Shown: positions 18,292 to 28,280 of the stretch, piece after piece
Layout of the letters: each line of letters starts with the position of its first letter
Position numbering within the stretch: the stretch's first letter is position 1
NCBI RefSeq assembly: GCF_900184685.1
Contig: NZ_FXXL01000003.1
Location: forward strand, 124,001 to 188,000
Length of the DNA: 64,000 nucleotides
DNA from: Butyricimonas sp. Marseille-P3923
GTDB taxonomy: Bacteria; Bacteroidota; Bacteroidia; Bacteroidales; Marinifilaceae
Reading direction: 5' to 3'
Notes under the pieces: model-generated
Told to the model about the DNA's origin: nothing
What the model saw: the letters and a program-made list of their open reading frames with translations, nothing else
Databases searched by the model: none
Made by a program: the position numbers and the translations under genes

Positions 18292-18305
18292 TTCAAAAAT
18301 ATAAG

Positions 18306-18998
18306 ATGATGAAAAAGTATATTTATATATTATTCCTCGTGTTAGCTATTACGGGATGTGAGAAAGAAGAAATGGAAACTTATGTCGGTTTTAATTACGT
18401 TCAGTTCGTGGATTCATATGCCGATTCAACGACGCTTTCGTTCTTTTTTTATCCGGGGCAGACAGAGTTGAAATATCCTTTGGGAGTCAAATTGTTAGGG
18501 GTAATGCAAGGTGAAGATGTTCATTATAAATTGAGAGTTGTAAAGGAAGAAACGACAGCGTCCCTCGATATGTATGATATTCCCGAGTCACAAGTACTAC
18601 ATGCTGGCAACGTGACAGACAATGCCGATATTCTATTTAAGAAATCGGGAGAATTGGATATGAAGGCTTTTCGTATCGTGATCGACGTGGTTGATTCTGA
18701 TGAAGCGTTGGCAGGGGAAACGCTCTATTGCCGGAAGGTTTTTTGGATATCAAACATGATCGCCCAACCGGAATGGTGGGATGCCGATATCGTAAAGTCT
18801 TTTCTGGGAACTTATTCGGATGAGAAATTTGAAGAATTTATCAAAATCGCGGGAACGGGAGATTTAAGTGGTAAATCCCCGGACGAGAAACGAGCTTTAG
18901 TCTTAAAATTCAAGTATTATTTGCAAAAAAGAATAGATGATGGCGATCCGGTAAAAGAGCTGGACGGTTCAAACATGACAGTCCCTATTCTTGGTTAG
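18306..18998 (+). CDS. DUF4843 surface lipoprotein
   Basis: A 230-residue lipoprotein (lipobox AITGC near residue 19) resembling the DUF4843 family, which regularly follows SusC/SusD with a PKD-like lipoprotein and a metalloprotease in Bacteroidetes. The body is predicted beta-rich, with no catalytic motif. It is probably an accessory surface component of the uptake complex; its exact role is unknown. It lies 14 bases after the SusD stop, and the frame of the next gene overlaps its end. Confidence 0.8.
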   Translation: MMKKYIYILFLVLAITGCEKEEMETYVGFNYVQFVDSYADSTTLSFFFYPGQTELKYPLGVKLLGVMQGEDVHYKLRVVKEETTASLDMYDIPESQVLHAGNVTDNADILFKKSGELDMKAFRIVIDVVDSDEALAGETLYCRKVFWISNMIAQPEWWDADIVKSFLGTYSDEKFEEFIKIAGTGDLSGKSPDEKRALVLKFKYYLQKRIDDGDPVKELDGSNMTVPILG

Positions 18999-19023
18999 TT
19001 ATTCACTTAATAAGTATGAGATT

Positions 19024-20571
19024 ATGAAGATACGAATTTTATTATATGCGTTGATCGGTGTTTGGTTGTTTGCCTCGTGTTTTGATGATGAAGGCAATTA
19101 TAATTACGTCGAAGATCGTGGTGTATGGGGTGATCTGAATGTTATTTCCACGTATATCGGGGAAGAAATAGAGATAGCACCTGAAATGCATTATGGTGAT
19201 TTGAAAGATACAATGGATGTTAGTTTTGTCTGGTTCGTGAAAGATACGGTTATATCGACAGATCGAACCTTACATTTTAAAGGAGAAAAAAGTGAGACTG
19301 TTAATTGTTATCTTTACGTGACGGATAACGGCACAGGGATCGCTTCTGCAACTTATTTCCAAATTAAAGTGCTTTCACCTTTCGCAACCGGATGGTCTAT
19401 TCTTTACCAGAGAAATGGGAAATCCGAGATTGGGCATATCTCTATGTTGGAAAAGGAAGTCGAGGGAAATGTGGTGGAGATAGAATACCGGGTTTATGAA
19501 GATTTATATAAGCAGCAGAATGGTGGGATGGAATTAGGAAGTCAGCCTGTGAAATTAATCGAGCATTATAGTCTGGCTGAAACTCCTAGCGAAGTGTTGG
19601 TTATTCAAAAAGGAGGACAAGGAAACGTGGAATTGGATGGTAATTCTTTCCAGCGGGTGTTAAACATTTATCAGGAATTTATAGGGGAGCAGTTGCCGAC
19701 AGGCTTCTCCCCGACGGATTACGTGTATCTTTCCTATTTGCATTTTATCCGGAATAGTGATGGGAATTTATATTCTCGCTTGGTGACAAACCCGAGGGAT
19801 GGGTTTCATGTGGCTCAGTTTAATAATACCCCGGTGTATGTTGCAGGTGGATTACGGGTGGAGCAGGTCTTTCCTTCGGCATACTATACGACGGATATGG
19901 TGATTCTGTATGACGGTTTGAATAAACGGCTTCTTCCTTTCGGCACCCAAGTGGCTACTAACACGGGGAATATAGGCGAACTGATATTCACGGGGACTTA
20001 TCCTGATGGATATACGCGTCTGGATAATTTCGGGGATATGGAAGTGATACACGGAGCTTCATGTAATGATTTTTATAGCGTGTACGGGAATGAGTGCGAC
20101 TATTCAATGATATTGAAAGAACCGCAATCAGGAAAATACTACTATCAAACTTTCCATGTGCTCTATAAGAAGCCTACTTTCACGGTAACTATTCCGGAAA
20201 AGGATGCTTGTGTTGAGTTTCCCGGGGAGAATTTACTTACCGAAAAGACCTTGTTCTGGTTGTTGAAACAAAGGGCATATCTATTCTTTACTGCCGGTAC
20301 GAATAATGATAAACTGTATTATTATGATACCAAAAAGAAGTCCGTGCATCTGTATAAAGATTTTGATGGCGTGGAGATTGTTGCTATGCATCCGAACAAA
20401 GGATTTACCCAGTTAGGGGTTGGGCTTAAAAACGGAACATTCACGCTGTTTGATATCACGGATGCGACATTTATTTCCGGGCAACCTAACGTGATTTACA
20501 GTAAAGATGGTTTCGGGGAAATCGTGGATGTAATTTATCGCTACGGAGTGCGCAAAGAGTATTGGATGTAA
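19024..20571 (+). CDS. PKD-like family surface lipoprotein
   Basis: A 515-residue lipoprotein with signal peptide and lipobox (WLFASC near residue 17). An N-terminal Ig/PKD-like segment (about 35-115) is followed by a beta-rich region that may form a propeller-like binding surface. It matches the PKD-like lipoproteins that accompany SusC-SusD-DUF4843 modules. I chose the start at 19024 (MKIRILLYAL) for the signal peptide; the in-frame codon at 18991 lies inside the preceding gene. It likely binds the substrate at the surface. No enzymatic motif is seen. Confidence 0.8.
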   Translation: MKIRILLYALIGVWLFASCFDDEGNYNYVEDRGVWGDLNVISTYIGEEIEIAPEMHYGDLKDTMDVSFVWFVKDTVISTDRTLHFKGEKSETVNCYLYVTDNGTGIASATYFQIKVLSPFATGWSILYQRNGKSEIGHISMLEKEVEGNVVEIEYRVYEDLYKQQNGGMELGSQPVKLIEHYSLAETPSEVLVIQKGGQGNVELDGNSFQRVLNIYQEFIGEQLPTGFSPTDYVYLSYLHFIRNSDGNLYSRLVTNPRDGFHVAQFNNTPVYVAGGLRVEQVFPSAYYTTDMVILYDGLNKRLLPFGTQVATNTGNIGELIFTGTYPDGYTRLDNFGDMEVIHGASCNDFYSVYGNECDYSMILKEPQSGKYYYQTFHVLYKKPTFTVTIPEKDACVEFPGENLLTEKTLFWLLKQRAYLFFTAGTNNDKLYYYDTKKKSVHLYKDFDGVEIVAMHPNKGFTQLGVGLKNGTFTLFDITDATFISGQPNVIYSKDGFGEIVDVIYRYGVRKEYWM

Positions 20572-20654
20572 ATGAATTTATCAATTCATCTTTCATGGGG
20601 TGGTTCGTACTACCCCATGGGATACTTATCAAATATTTAATTAAAACTAATGTT

Positions 20655-23321
20655 ATGAAATCACTGTTTATTTTGTGGATGATATGGGTATTTTTAGTAC
20701 CATATCCTATGAATTTGTATGCTAGAAAAAAGGACAAGAATGCCACTAAAGAAGTAAAGCAAAAAGAATCGGCTTATGAAAAACTCTTTAGTGGGCACAA
20801 AAAGGAAACCGTCAAGGGAATGTTGACGATTTATAAGATGGAAGGGAAAATATATTTTGAGATTCCCTTGAATTTATTGGGACGGGATATGTTGTTAGGT
20901 TCAACGGTATCAGAGATTAATGATAATGGTGATGCTTTGGTCGGACAAAAACCGACGAAACCGCTCCATGTGAAATTTGTGAAACATGATAGTACGATAC
21001 AATTGTTGGAATATACATCATTGAACTCTTTATACGATCCGGAATACAAACAGATTGAGAAAGCGATAAAATTGAATAACGCCCCGGCTGTTTTCCAAAG
21101 TTTTAAAATTGAGGCTTTCAGTCCGGATAGTTCTGCCGTTGTTGTAGAAGTGACTCCTTTGTTCACCACGGATATTAAATCACTTCAGCCTTTTGATCCT
21201 TACGGGGATAATATGTTCTTTGGATTAGCAACCCGAACCTCAACATTCCAAAAGGATTTGGCATGTTTGAACGAGATCAAGGCTTTCGAGGATAATGTTT
21301 CTGTAAAATCGACTTTAACTTACATGTCCGATATCAAAATATTAGGATTGTTTTTGTGGAAGAAAGATAAACCGACAACGGCTAAGATGACAAGGACGTT
21401 TTTGTTATTACCGGAATACCCCATGCGTCCTAGGATTGCAGATCCCCGAATCGGAATTTTTTACACGGGTAACGAGTACTTCACTGCAAAGGAGGATCGG
21501 GTGAAAGCGTTGTATTATGCCAATCGTTGGCGTTTGGAACCTGTTGACGAAGTGGCGTACAAACGGGGAGAACTTGTTGAACCCCAAAAGCCAATCGTAT
21601 TTTACGTGGATGATGCTTGCCCGACAGAATGGCGGGAAGCTGTGAAATTGGGAATAGAAGAATGGAATGCGGCTTTTGAAAAGATCGGTTTTAAAAATGT
21701 TGTACGAGCATTGGATTTCCCGAAGGATGATCCGGAGTTTGATCCGGATAATTTGAAATACTCCTGTGTGCGTTATGCTCCCACGTGGACGGCTAACGCG
21801 ATGGGACCCTCGTGGACAGATCCTAGAACGGGCGAAATTATCAATGCTTCAGTCTACTTGCATCACAACATTGTAAAGTTACTAAATAATTGGCGGTTTA
21901 TTCAAACGGCACAGGTAGATCCCTCTGTTCGAGTAAAAGTTTTACCCCATGAGGTGAAAGCAGATGCTCTTAGGTATGTTGTCGCTCATGAAATCGGTCA
22001 TTGTTTGGGATTGATGCACAATATGTCAGCTTCTGCTGCTTTTCCGGTGGATTCATTACGTTCCGTAACTTTTACGAACAAATATGGAACGACAGCCTCT
22101 ATTATGGATTATGCCCGTTTTAATTACGTGGCGCAGCCCGAAGACAAAGGGGTTAAACTTACACCGCCTCGCTTGGGAGAGTATGATTATTACGTGATTA
22201 AATGGCAATATACGCCTTTGTTCGTTTCTCCTGATGAAGAGGCAACTATTCTAGATAGATGGATTTCGGAAAAAGCGGGGAATCCGATATACAGATACGG
22301 GAAACAGCAAATCCGTTCAAAATATGATCCTTCCTCTATGACTGAAGATTTGGGGGATGATCCGGTTAAGGCGGGAGAGTACGGTATTCGGAACTTGAAA
22401 TATATCATGCAACATTTGAACACATGGTTCGTGAACGATGATAAAGATTTTTCACATAGGGAAATACTTTATGGGCAATTGATTAATCAATTCAAACGTT
22501 ATTTGAATAATGTGATGATGAATATCGGGGGGATGTATTTGTACGAGAAAAACGAGGGAGACCCGTATCCTACTTATAAGTCTGTGCCAAAAGAGGTGCA
22601 ACGGAAATCTTTACAATTCTTGTTGGAGCAATTGAAAGATGTTTCTTGGTTAGAGAACGAAACGATGGTGAGAAATTTTTCTTTGGACCAATCCCCGGTG
22701 AAAGAAATGCAAGTTGGTAAATATTCCGTGTTCAGTAAATTAATGGACAAAAAAAATGCGGTATTGCTATCTTCCGAACGTTCGGATGATCCGTATACAT
22801 TGAAAGAGTATTTGGATGATCTTTACCAAAGCGTATGGCAAGGAACAGTGACCGGACGTACATTAACAACGGCAGAGAAGAACTTCCAAATTAATTTCAT
22901 TACAGCCTTGGCAGCCGATGTTGATCCTTCAGTGAAAAAAGGTGCAATGTTCTTTACCGATCCGGAAGCCTTGAAGGAAGGACGGTTGAGTGCCTGGGAT
23001 AAGGCATACGCGATTTCTTTGGATGATATGATACTTTATAACTCGGGTTTAAACGGAAATGTCGAAAGAATGGGCAATACGATAAAAGAATTGGTGACCA
23101 TGATAGATGACACGGAAGTATTTGATACTAATGGCTTCGGATGGTTAAGAGAAGTGAAAACCGAGGACGTGTACGATACAAAATCTTTGTATTATAATTA
23201 TCTGTTGAAAGTGAGAAGTTTACTGGAGAAAAGTCAAAATACTGGCTCACAGGATACGCGTGACCACTATAAGCATATGCTGTATAAAGTGAAAAAGATG
23301 TTAGATACTTTTAAATTGTAA
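20655..23321 (+). CDS. Secreted zinc-dependent metalloprotease (DUF5117/DUF4953-type)
   Basis: An 888-residue exported protease. The N-terminus is a signal peptide (about 1-23), followed by a Lys-rich stretch and the pro-domain-like region of this family. The zinc site is HEIGHCLGLMH at residues 445-455 (HExxHxxGxxH, metzincin type), with a Met-turn candidate in SIMDYA about 35 residues later. It closes the SusC-SusD-DUF4843-PKD operon and presumably cuts proteins or glycoproteins whose fragments SusC imports. I chose the start at 20655 because it begins the signal peptide; the frame extends to 20562, inside the previous gene. A strong terminator follows. Confidence 0.9.
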   Translation: MKSLFILWMIWVFLVPYPMNLYARKKDKNATKEVKQKESAYEKLFSGHKKETVKGMLTIYKMEGKIYFEIPLNLLGRDMLLGSTVSEINDNGDALVGQKPTKPLHVKFVKHDSTIQLLEYTSLNSLYDPEYKQIEKAIKLNNAPAVFQSFKIEAFSPDSSAVVVEVTPLFTTDIKSLQPFDPYGDNMFFGLATRTSTFQKDLACLNEIKAFEDNVSVKSTLTYMSDIKILGLFLWKKDKPTTAKMTRTFLLLPEYPMRPRIADPRIGIFYTGNEYFTAKEDRVKALYYANRWRLEPVDEVAYKRGELVEPQKPIVFYVDDACPTEWREAVKLGIEEWNAAFEKIGFKNVVRALDFPKDDPEFDPDNLKYSCVRYAPTWTANAMGPSWTDPRTGEIINASVYLHHNIVKLLNNWRFIQTAQVDPSVRVKVLPHEVKADALRYVVAHEIGHCLGLMHNMSASAAFPVDSLRSVTFTNKYGTTASIMDYARFNYVAQPEDKGVKLTPPRLGEYDYYVIKWQYTPLFVSPDEEATILDRWISEKAGNPIYRYGKQQIRSKYDPSSMTEDLGDDPVKAGEYGIRNLKYIMQHLNTWFVNDDKDFSHREILYGQLINQFKRYLNNVMMNIGGMYLYEKNEGDPYPTYKSVPKEVQRKSLQFLLEQLKDVSWLENETMVRNFSLDQSPVKEMQVGKYSVFSKLMDKKNAVLLSSERSDDPYTLKEYLDDLYQSVWQGTVTGRTLTTAEKNFQINFITALAADVDPSVKKGAMFFTDPEALKEGRLSAWDKAYAISLDDMILYNSGLNGNVERMGNTIKELVTMIDDTEVFDTNGFGWLREVKTEDVYDTKSLYYNYLLKVRSLLEKSQNTGSQDTRDHYKHMLYKVKKMLDTFKL

Positions 23322-23332
23322 TTGACACATCT

Positions 23333-23388
23333 TTACACGGGAAAGAAATGATTATCAAACATTTCTTTCCCGTGTAAGGACTTTTTTC
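23333..23388 (+). terminator. Rho-independent terminator of the SusC1 operon
   Basis: An 18-bp perfect stem (23333-23350 with 23360-23377, 9-base loop) is followed by GGACTTTTTTCT. It marks the end of the operon. Confidence 0.92.
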
Positions 23389-23480
23389 TATTACTTGGTA
23401 GAGATAATTTTCCAAAATCTTTCCGTGCAAACATGATTAAATACTATATTTACAACCGTTAAATTGTAAATGTGTTTATT

Positions 23481-25571
23481 ATGTTATTGCGCGGATGTTT
23501 AATTATTATTTTGCTGGGTGTGCAGTTTGCTTTCGGGCAACAGAAACCCGATCCTGATTGGGTAAATCAGAAGTTTTCAATGTTCATTCACTGGGGCTTG
23601 TACTCGGAACTGGGGGGAGTTTGGAAGGGAGAACCGGTACGGACGGGATACAGTGAGCAGATTCAGTCGTTTGCACGGATTCCGAAAGCGGAGTACGAGG
23701 CGGTGGCGAAACAGTTCGAGCCAAAGAAGTGGAATGCGGACGAGGTGGCAGCTTTGGCGAAAGCGGCAGGGATGAAGTCGATCGTGTTCACGTCGAAGCA
23801 TCATGACGGTTTTTGTATGTACCATTCCAAGTACACGAAATACAATATCGTGGATGCTACTCCGTTCAAACGGGACGTGATGAAGGAATTGTCGGATGCC
23901 TGTCAGCGGCAGGGAGTGAAGTTTGCGGTGTATTATTCTTTGATAGACTGGAACTTCCCGGGCAACGGGATTACTCCTCATAACGCGGATGCTATTTCCC
24001 CGAAACATCACGAGTTTAGTATGAAGCAAGTGGAAGAGATCATGACGAACTACGGTCCGATCTCCGAAATTTGGTTTGACATGGGTTCCTTGACGGCGGA
24101 GCAGAGTAAGGAATTGTACGACTTGGTGACCCGCTTGCAACCGCGATGTATGGTGAGCGGACGTTTGGGAAATGACCGGGGTGACTTTGCCGTGATGGCG
24201 GACAATAAAATGCCTGACCACAAGATCGGGGTGCCTTGGCAAACCGCGGCTTCATTCTTCCATGAAACGTGGAGTTATCGTTCATGGCAGGAACGGGGTA
24301 ATTTGGATGCGAAGATCAACGAGAAGATAGGCAGTATGGTCAAAGTGGTAAGCCGGGGAGGGAACTACTTGTTGAATATCGGTCCCCGGGGAGATGGTTC
24401 CGTGGTAGAGTTCGAGAAGGATGCTCTTTTGGCGATGGGACAATGGCTGAAAAATTACGGGGAAGCGATTTATAGTACCACTGCGAATCCGTTTGACCAT
24501 GCCCCGGAATGGGGTGATATCACCCGTAAGGGGAACAACCTCTATTTGTTCGTCGAGAAAATGCCGGACAATCGGGAAATCGAGTTAAAAGGCGTGATAG
24601 GCAAGGTAAAGCGTGCGACGTTGTTGCTTGACGGCAAGGCGTTGGACACGAAACAAAACGGGCAAACGGTATCCGTGGCCATCCCGCGAACCGTGCAGCC
24701 GGATAGGGGTATAATCGTGGTAAAACTTGAATTTGAGGATACATTCCGGGCGGTACCTGATCAAGTTTTAAAAACGAAAGTGTTGACGGTGGATAACGCT
24801 ATACCCGTGTACGCGCATTCAAGTATGGATTACTATTCCAGTTACCGGAGTACGGTCGGTTTCGTGTGGCATTTCGAGAAAAAGGGGGCAACGGTGACCC
24901 CGACGGTCGTTTACACGGCAGGGGATCAGGATCGGGTGGTACGTCTTACGATAGATGGAGAAGTACAAGATGTTACTTTAACAGGTGGTAAAATTCAAGC
25001 GTTGAATGGTAACCCCCGATCTTTACACTGGGGCAACGTGTACATGTACAGTGCCCGGGGCGGAGCCTATACCGGTAATGCCGAGGGATTGAAAAAGAAT
25101 ATCGATATCATCGGGGATGGTTGGAAATCCCGTCAGGACTTAAAGCCGGGCGAGGAGGTGAAAATTCCGGTAGAAGAAAAGGAATCCGTGGAGATTTTAC
25201 ACGAGTTCACGAGTGACCGGGAACAAGATATTCTGGTGGAGATTGCCGTTGCCGACGGTACCCAAGTTATTTTGAACGGGAAACGAGTATCCTTGCGCTC
25301 GTACGTGGGAGGAGTGCCCCGGAATAACACGGTGGTGAAATTGCACGTGCAAAAAGGGAAAAATCAATTGATAGTGCAGCTATATAACCGTTACGGGAAA
25401 GAAGTTACCTACTTGATGAACCCGAACGTGAAACAAGAAGAGTATAAACTACGTTTGAATCCTATGGAGCTTTACCCGGGAAATATCCATGACTGTACGT
25501 TGAAAGAGGCATTCCCGGTGAACAAGAACAGTGACATGGGATTACGGGATACACGGGTAGAATTTGAATAA
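23481..25571 (+). CDS. GH29 alpha-L-fucosidase
   Basis: A 696-residue secreted glycosidase that removes alpha-linked fucose. A signal peptide (about 1-20, ending FAFGQ) precedes the GH29 barrel. Family markers are FIHWGLYS at 35-42, KHHDGFCMY at 106-114 and the nucleophile D200 in SEIWFDMGS. The C-terminal ~300 residues are beta-rich carbohydrate-binding-like domains. An in-frame ATG at 23472 adds three residues. It stands alone after a terminator, with its own AT-rich promoter region (TATATTTA near 23445). Host mucin or glycoprotein fucose is a likely source, in keeping with the protease system upstream, but that link is inference. Confidence 0.93.
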   Translation: MLLRGCLIIILLGVQFAFGQQKPDPDWVNQKFSMFIHWGLYSELGGVWKGEPVRTGYSEQIQSFARIPKAEYEAVAKQFEPKKWNADEVAALAKAAGMKSIVFTSKHHDGFCMYHSKYTKYNIVDATPFKRDVMKELSDACQRQGVKFAVYYSLIDWNFPGNGITPHNADAISPKHHEFSMKQVEEIMTNYGPISEIWFDMGSLTAEQSKELYDLVTRLQPRCMVSGRLGNDRGDFAVMADNKMPDHKIGVPWQTAASFFHETWSYRSWQERGNLDAKINEKIGSMVKVVSRGGNYLLNIGPRGDGSVVEFEKDALLAMGQWLKNYGEAIYSTTANPFDHAPEWGDITRKGNNLYLFVEKMPDNREIELKGVIGKVKRATLLLDGKALDTKQNGQTVSVAIPRTVQPDRGIIVVKLEFEDTFRAVPDQVLKTKVLTVDNAIPVYAHSSMDYYSSYRSTVGFVWHFEKKGATVTPTVVYTAGDQDRVVRLTIDGEVQDVTLTGGKIQALNGNPRSLHWGNVYMYSARGGAYTGNAEGLKKNIDIIGDGWKSRQDLKPGEEVKIPVEEKESVEILHEFTSDREQDILVEIAVADGTQVILNGKRVSLRSYVGGVPRNNTVVKLHVQKGKNQLIVQLYNRYGKEVTYLMNPNVKQEEYKLRLNPMELYPGNIHDCTLKEAFPVNKNSDMGLRDTRVEFE

Positions 25572-25586
25572 TCAATAATAAAGAGT

Positions 25587-25907
25587 ATGAGAAAGAGATT
25601 GCGGAAAAAATTGCACAAGGGAGAATTCCAAGAATTGGGGTTCTCGTTTGAGGCTGTAATTAAGGAAAATGTAGATGACAACGGTTTTGATGCATGGATG
25701 AATGAATTGGGAAAGTTATTGAACCAAATGGACTTGAATATGATAGGCTCCGTGTATTCCGGTGTTTGCGGGGGGACCATCACTCGCCAGCAAGGATGCG
25801 TGACCCTGAAAGAATGGGAATTGTTGAGCGCGTGGCTTCGCGAGCATGATCAAATCTTTGACCAGGTCATCGTGGGCAAGTTGGAAGATCTTTGGCGTGA
25901 CGACTAA
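25587..25907 (+). CDS. yggL: YggL-family 50S ribosome-binding protein
   Basis: A 106-residue protein with the YggL (DUF469) signature: basic start RKRLRKKLHKGEFQELGFSF and an acidic C-terminal half ending EDLWRDD. The family binds the large ribosomal subunit in E. coli. It begins 15 bases after the fucosidase stop and could be read from the same transcript, though the functions are unrelated. Length is normal for the family. Confidence 0.88.
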   Translation: MRKRLRKKLHKGEFQELGFSFEAVIKENVDDNGFDAWMNELGKLLNQMDLNMIGSVYSGVCGGTITRQQGCVTLKEWELLSAWLREHDQIFDQVIVGKLEDLWRDD

Positions 25908-25946
25908 AAATAGCCTGATCGCTTTTCGTTTTATTACAAAATATTT

Positions 25947-25954
25947 TACTTTTG
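25947..25954 (+). promoter_or_regulatory. Promoter -7 box for pepO
   Basis: TACTTTTG matches TAnnTTTG and lies about 72 bases before the pepO start. The -33 region is only weakly TTTCG-like. Confidence 0.5.
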
Positions 25955-26025
25955 TCAGTCACTACCCGGGGACAGGTTCTCCGGGTATGTGTTTGAAAGG
26001 AAAAGACGACTAGAAAACTGATAAT

Positions 26026-28062
26026 ATGAGAAAAACAATTTATTTACCTTTTATTGCATTGGCATTAATGGCTACAAGTTGCAATACCAAAAAAGCAGCC
26101 GCTCCCCAAGGGGGTATTCGGGTGGAGAACCTCGATAAGACGGCGAATCCGCGTGCTGATTTTTATCAATACGCTTGTGGAGGTTGGATGGCAGCGAACC
26201 CGTTGACCGACGAGTATTCTCGTTTCGGTTCTTTTGACCAGTTGGCGGAAAACAATCGCACGCAAATCAAAAGTTTGATCGAGGACTTGGCTCACAAACA
26301 GTCCGAACAGGGGAGTGTTGCCCGGAAAGTGGGTGATTTGTATAATATCGCCATGGATAGCGCGAAGTTAAACGCCGAGGGGATTGCCCCGATCAAGGCG
26401 GAACTGGAAAAGATTGCCGCTATTTCCAACCGGAAAGGGCTTCCCCAATTGATCGCGAATATGCATCGTGACGGTTTCGGACCTTTCTTCGGGTTGTACG
26501 TGGGGGCTGACGAAATGAACAGTTCCATGAATATAGCCCAACTTTATCAGGGAGGCTTGAGTTTGGGACAACGTGATTATTACATGGAGAATGACGAGCA
26601 CACGAAAGAAATTCGTGCGAAATTCGAAGAGCACGTGGCTAAGATGTTCCAGTTAGCAGGATTCACGGCAGAGGAGGCTCAAAAGGCTGCCGCTAACGTG
26701 ATGAAAGTGGAAACCCGTTTAGCTGAAAGCTCAAAATCCATGGTTGAATTGCGTGATCCGCAGGGAAACTATAATAAAATCACGGTGGCTCAATTGCAGA
26801 AAGAAGTTCCGGGGATGGATTGGAATACTTATTTCACCACGATCGGGTTGAAAGACTTGAAAGAGGTAAATGCCGGGCAGATCGCTCAATTGAAGGCGGT
26901 TGCCGATTTACTGAACAAGGAAAATCTGGATGTGTTGAAATCATACTTGGAATGGAACGTGATTAATTCCGCTGCCGGTTACTTGAGTGATAACTTGGTT
27001 GCCCAGAATTTCGAGTTCTACGGAAAAGTACTGTCCGGGAGAAAAGAGATGCAACCCCGTTGGAAACGTGCTGTGAGCACGGTCAACGGCGTGTTGGGAG
27101 AGGCGGTAGGTCAGATGTACACGGAGAAATATTTCCCCGCCGCGGCAAAGGAACGTATGGTGAAATTGGTTGCTAACTTGCAGAAAGCGTTGGGTGAACG
27201 TATCCAAGGTTTGGCATGGATGAGTGACGAAACAAAAGCGAAAGCGCAAGAGAAGCTGGCTGCATTCCACGTGAAGATCGGTTATCCCGACAAATGGAGA
27301 GATTATTCCAGCTTGGAAATCAAGAATGATTCTTACTGGAATAACATCGTTCGTTCCAATCATTTCGATTATGACTACATGATCTCTAAAGCCGGCAAAC
27401 CGGTGGATAAAGACGAGTGGTTGATGACTCCCCAGACCGTGAACGCGTATTACAACCCGACCACGAACGAGATTTGTTTCCCTGCCGGGATTCTTCAATA
27501 CCCGTTCTTCGACATGAATGCCGATGACGCTTGCAACTACGGGGCTATCGGTGTGGTGATCGGACACGAGATGACTCACGGGTTTGACGATCAAGGTCGC
27601 CAGTACGACAAGGACGGTAACTTGAAAGACTGGTGGACGGCTACTGACGCCGAGAACTTTGAAAAACGGGCTCAAGTATTGGTGGATTACTTCAACAATA
27701 TCAAAGTATTACCCGATTTGAATGCGAACGGAGAATTGACTTTGGGTGAGAATATTGCGGACCACGGGGGATTGCAAGTGGCTTACACGGCATTGCAAAA
27801 AGCGATGGCTGAAACCCCGCTCGGTAACGATGCAAACGGCTTTACCCCGGCACAGCGTTTCTTCCTGTCATACGCTAACGTGTGGGCAGGTAATGTTCGT
27901 GACGAGCAAATCCGTCTGCAAACGAAATCCGATCCCCACTCTTTGGGACGCTGGCGTGTAAATGGTGCTCTTCCGCATATCGGTGCTTGGTACGAGGCAT
28001 TCGGGGTGAAAGAGGGCGATCCGTTGTATTTGCCCGTGGAGCAGAGAGCTTCTATCTGGTAA
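26026..28062 (+). CDS. pepO: M13 family zinc endopeptidase, lipoprotein PepO
   Basis: A 678-residue neprilysin-type endopeptidase exported as a lipoprotein (lipobox MATSC near residue 19). The N-terminal helical domain (PRADFYQYACGGWM near 43-56) is typical of M13. The zinc site is HEMTH at residues 514-518 (GHEMTHGFDDQGRQYD), with the third ligand in ENIADHGGLQ about 60 residues later and the substrate-binding NGALPH near the C-terminus. It degrades oligopeptides in the periplasm or at the cell surface. It is a single gene with its own promoter and a terminator directly downstream. Confidence 0.95.
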   Translation: MRKTIYLPFIALALMATSCNTKKAAAPQGGIRVENLDKTANPRADFYQYACGGWMAANPLTDEYSRFGSFDQLAENNRTQIKSLIEDLAHKQSEQGSVARKVGDLYNIAMDSAKLNAEGIAPIKAELEKIAAISNRKGLPQLIANMHRDGFGPFFGLYVGADEMNSSMNIAQLYQGGLSLGQRDYYMENDEHTKEIRAKFEEHVAKMFQLAGFTAEEAQKAAANVMKVETRLAESSKSMVELRDPQGNYNKITVAQLQKEVPGMDWNTYFTTIGLKDLKEVNAGQIAQLKAVADLLNKENLDVLKSYLEWNVINSAAGYLSDNLVAQNFEFYGKVLSGRKEMQPRWKRAVSTVNGVLGEAVGQMYTEKYFPAAAKERMVKLVANLQKALGERIQGLAWMSDETKAKAQEKLAAFHVKIGYPDKWRDYSSLEIKNDSYWNNIVRSNHFDYDYMISKAGKPVDKDEWLMTPQTVNAYYNPTTNEICFPAGILQYPFFDMNADDACNYGAIGVVIGHEMTHGFDDQGRQYDKDGNLKDWWTATDAENFEKRAQVLVDYFNNIKVLPDLNANGELTLGENIADHGGLQVAYTALQKAMAETPLGNDANGFTPAQRFFLSYANVWAGNVRDEQIRLQTKSDPHSLGRWRVNGALPHIGAWYEAFGVKEGDPLYLPVEQRASIW

Positions 28063-28083
28063 TTTGTAAATAGAATTTATTAT

Positions 28084-28107
28084 GAGGGTGTGTTGAAGCA
28101 CACCCTC
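28084..28107 (+). terminator. Hairpin after pepO
   Basis: GAGGGTGTG (28084-28092) pairs with CACACCCTC (28099-28107), loop TTGAAG. There is little T-run, so it may need the second hairpin at 28250. Confidence 0.6.
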
Positions 28108-28108
28108 T

Positions 28109-28239
28109 AGTTCATAAAGTCTAAAAGTCCATAAGGTCGTAAGGTCAAATGTGTAGGTGATTTGTATATCATTATATTGAATATCATCGTGTTTTTGACT
28201 TTGTGGACTTTAAGAGCCGGAGGCTCGACTTTATGAACT
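28109..28239. repeat. Nested inverted-repeat intergenic element
   Basis: AGTTCATAAAGTC (28109-28121) and GACTTTATGAACT (28227-28239) are perfect 13-bp inverted repeats. Between them lie further short echoes (AAGTCC/GGACTT, the direct repeat AAGGTC, GAGCCGGAGGCTC). The whole sits between two related terminator hairpins. It looks like a REP/BIME-type intergenic repeat. Confidence 0.6.
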
Positions 28240-28249
28240 TTATAGACTA

Positions 28250-28280
28250 GAGGTGTGTTCTGACACACCTCCTTTTTATT
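28250..28280 (+). terminator. Second terminator after pepO
   Basis: GAGGTGTG (28250-28257) pairs with CACACCTC (28264-28271), followed by CTTTTTATTTTT. This resembles the hairpin at 28084, as if duplicated. From here to about 28590 I see only AT-rich sequence and a degenerate 11-bp tandem motif (GAATGGGAGAT-like, three times near 28457-28491). Confidence 0.8.
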
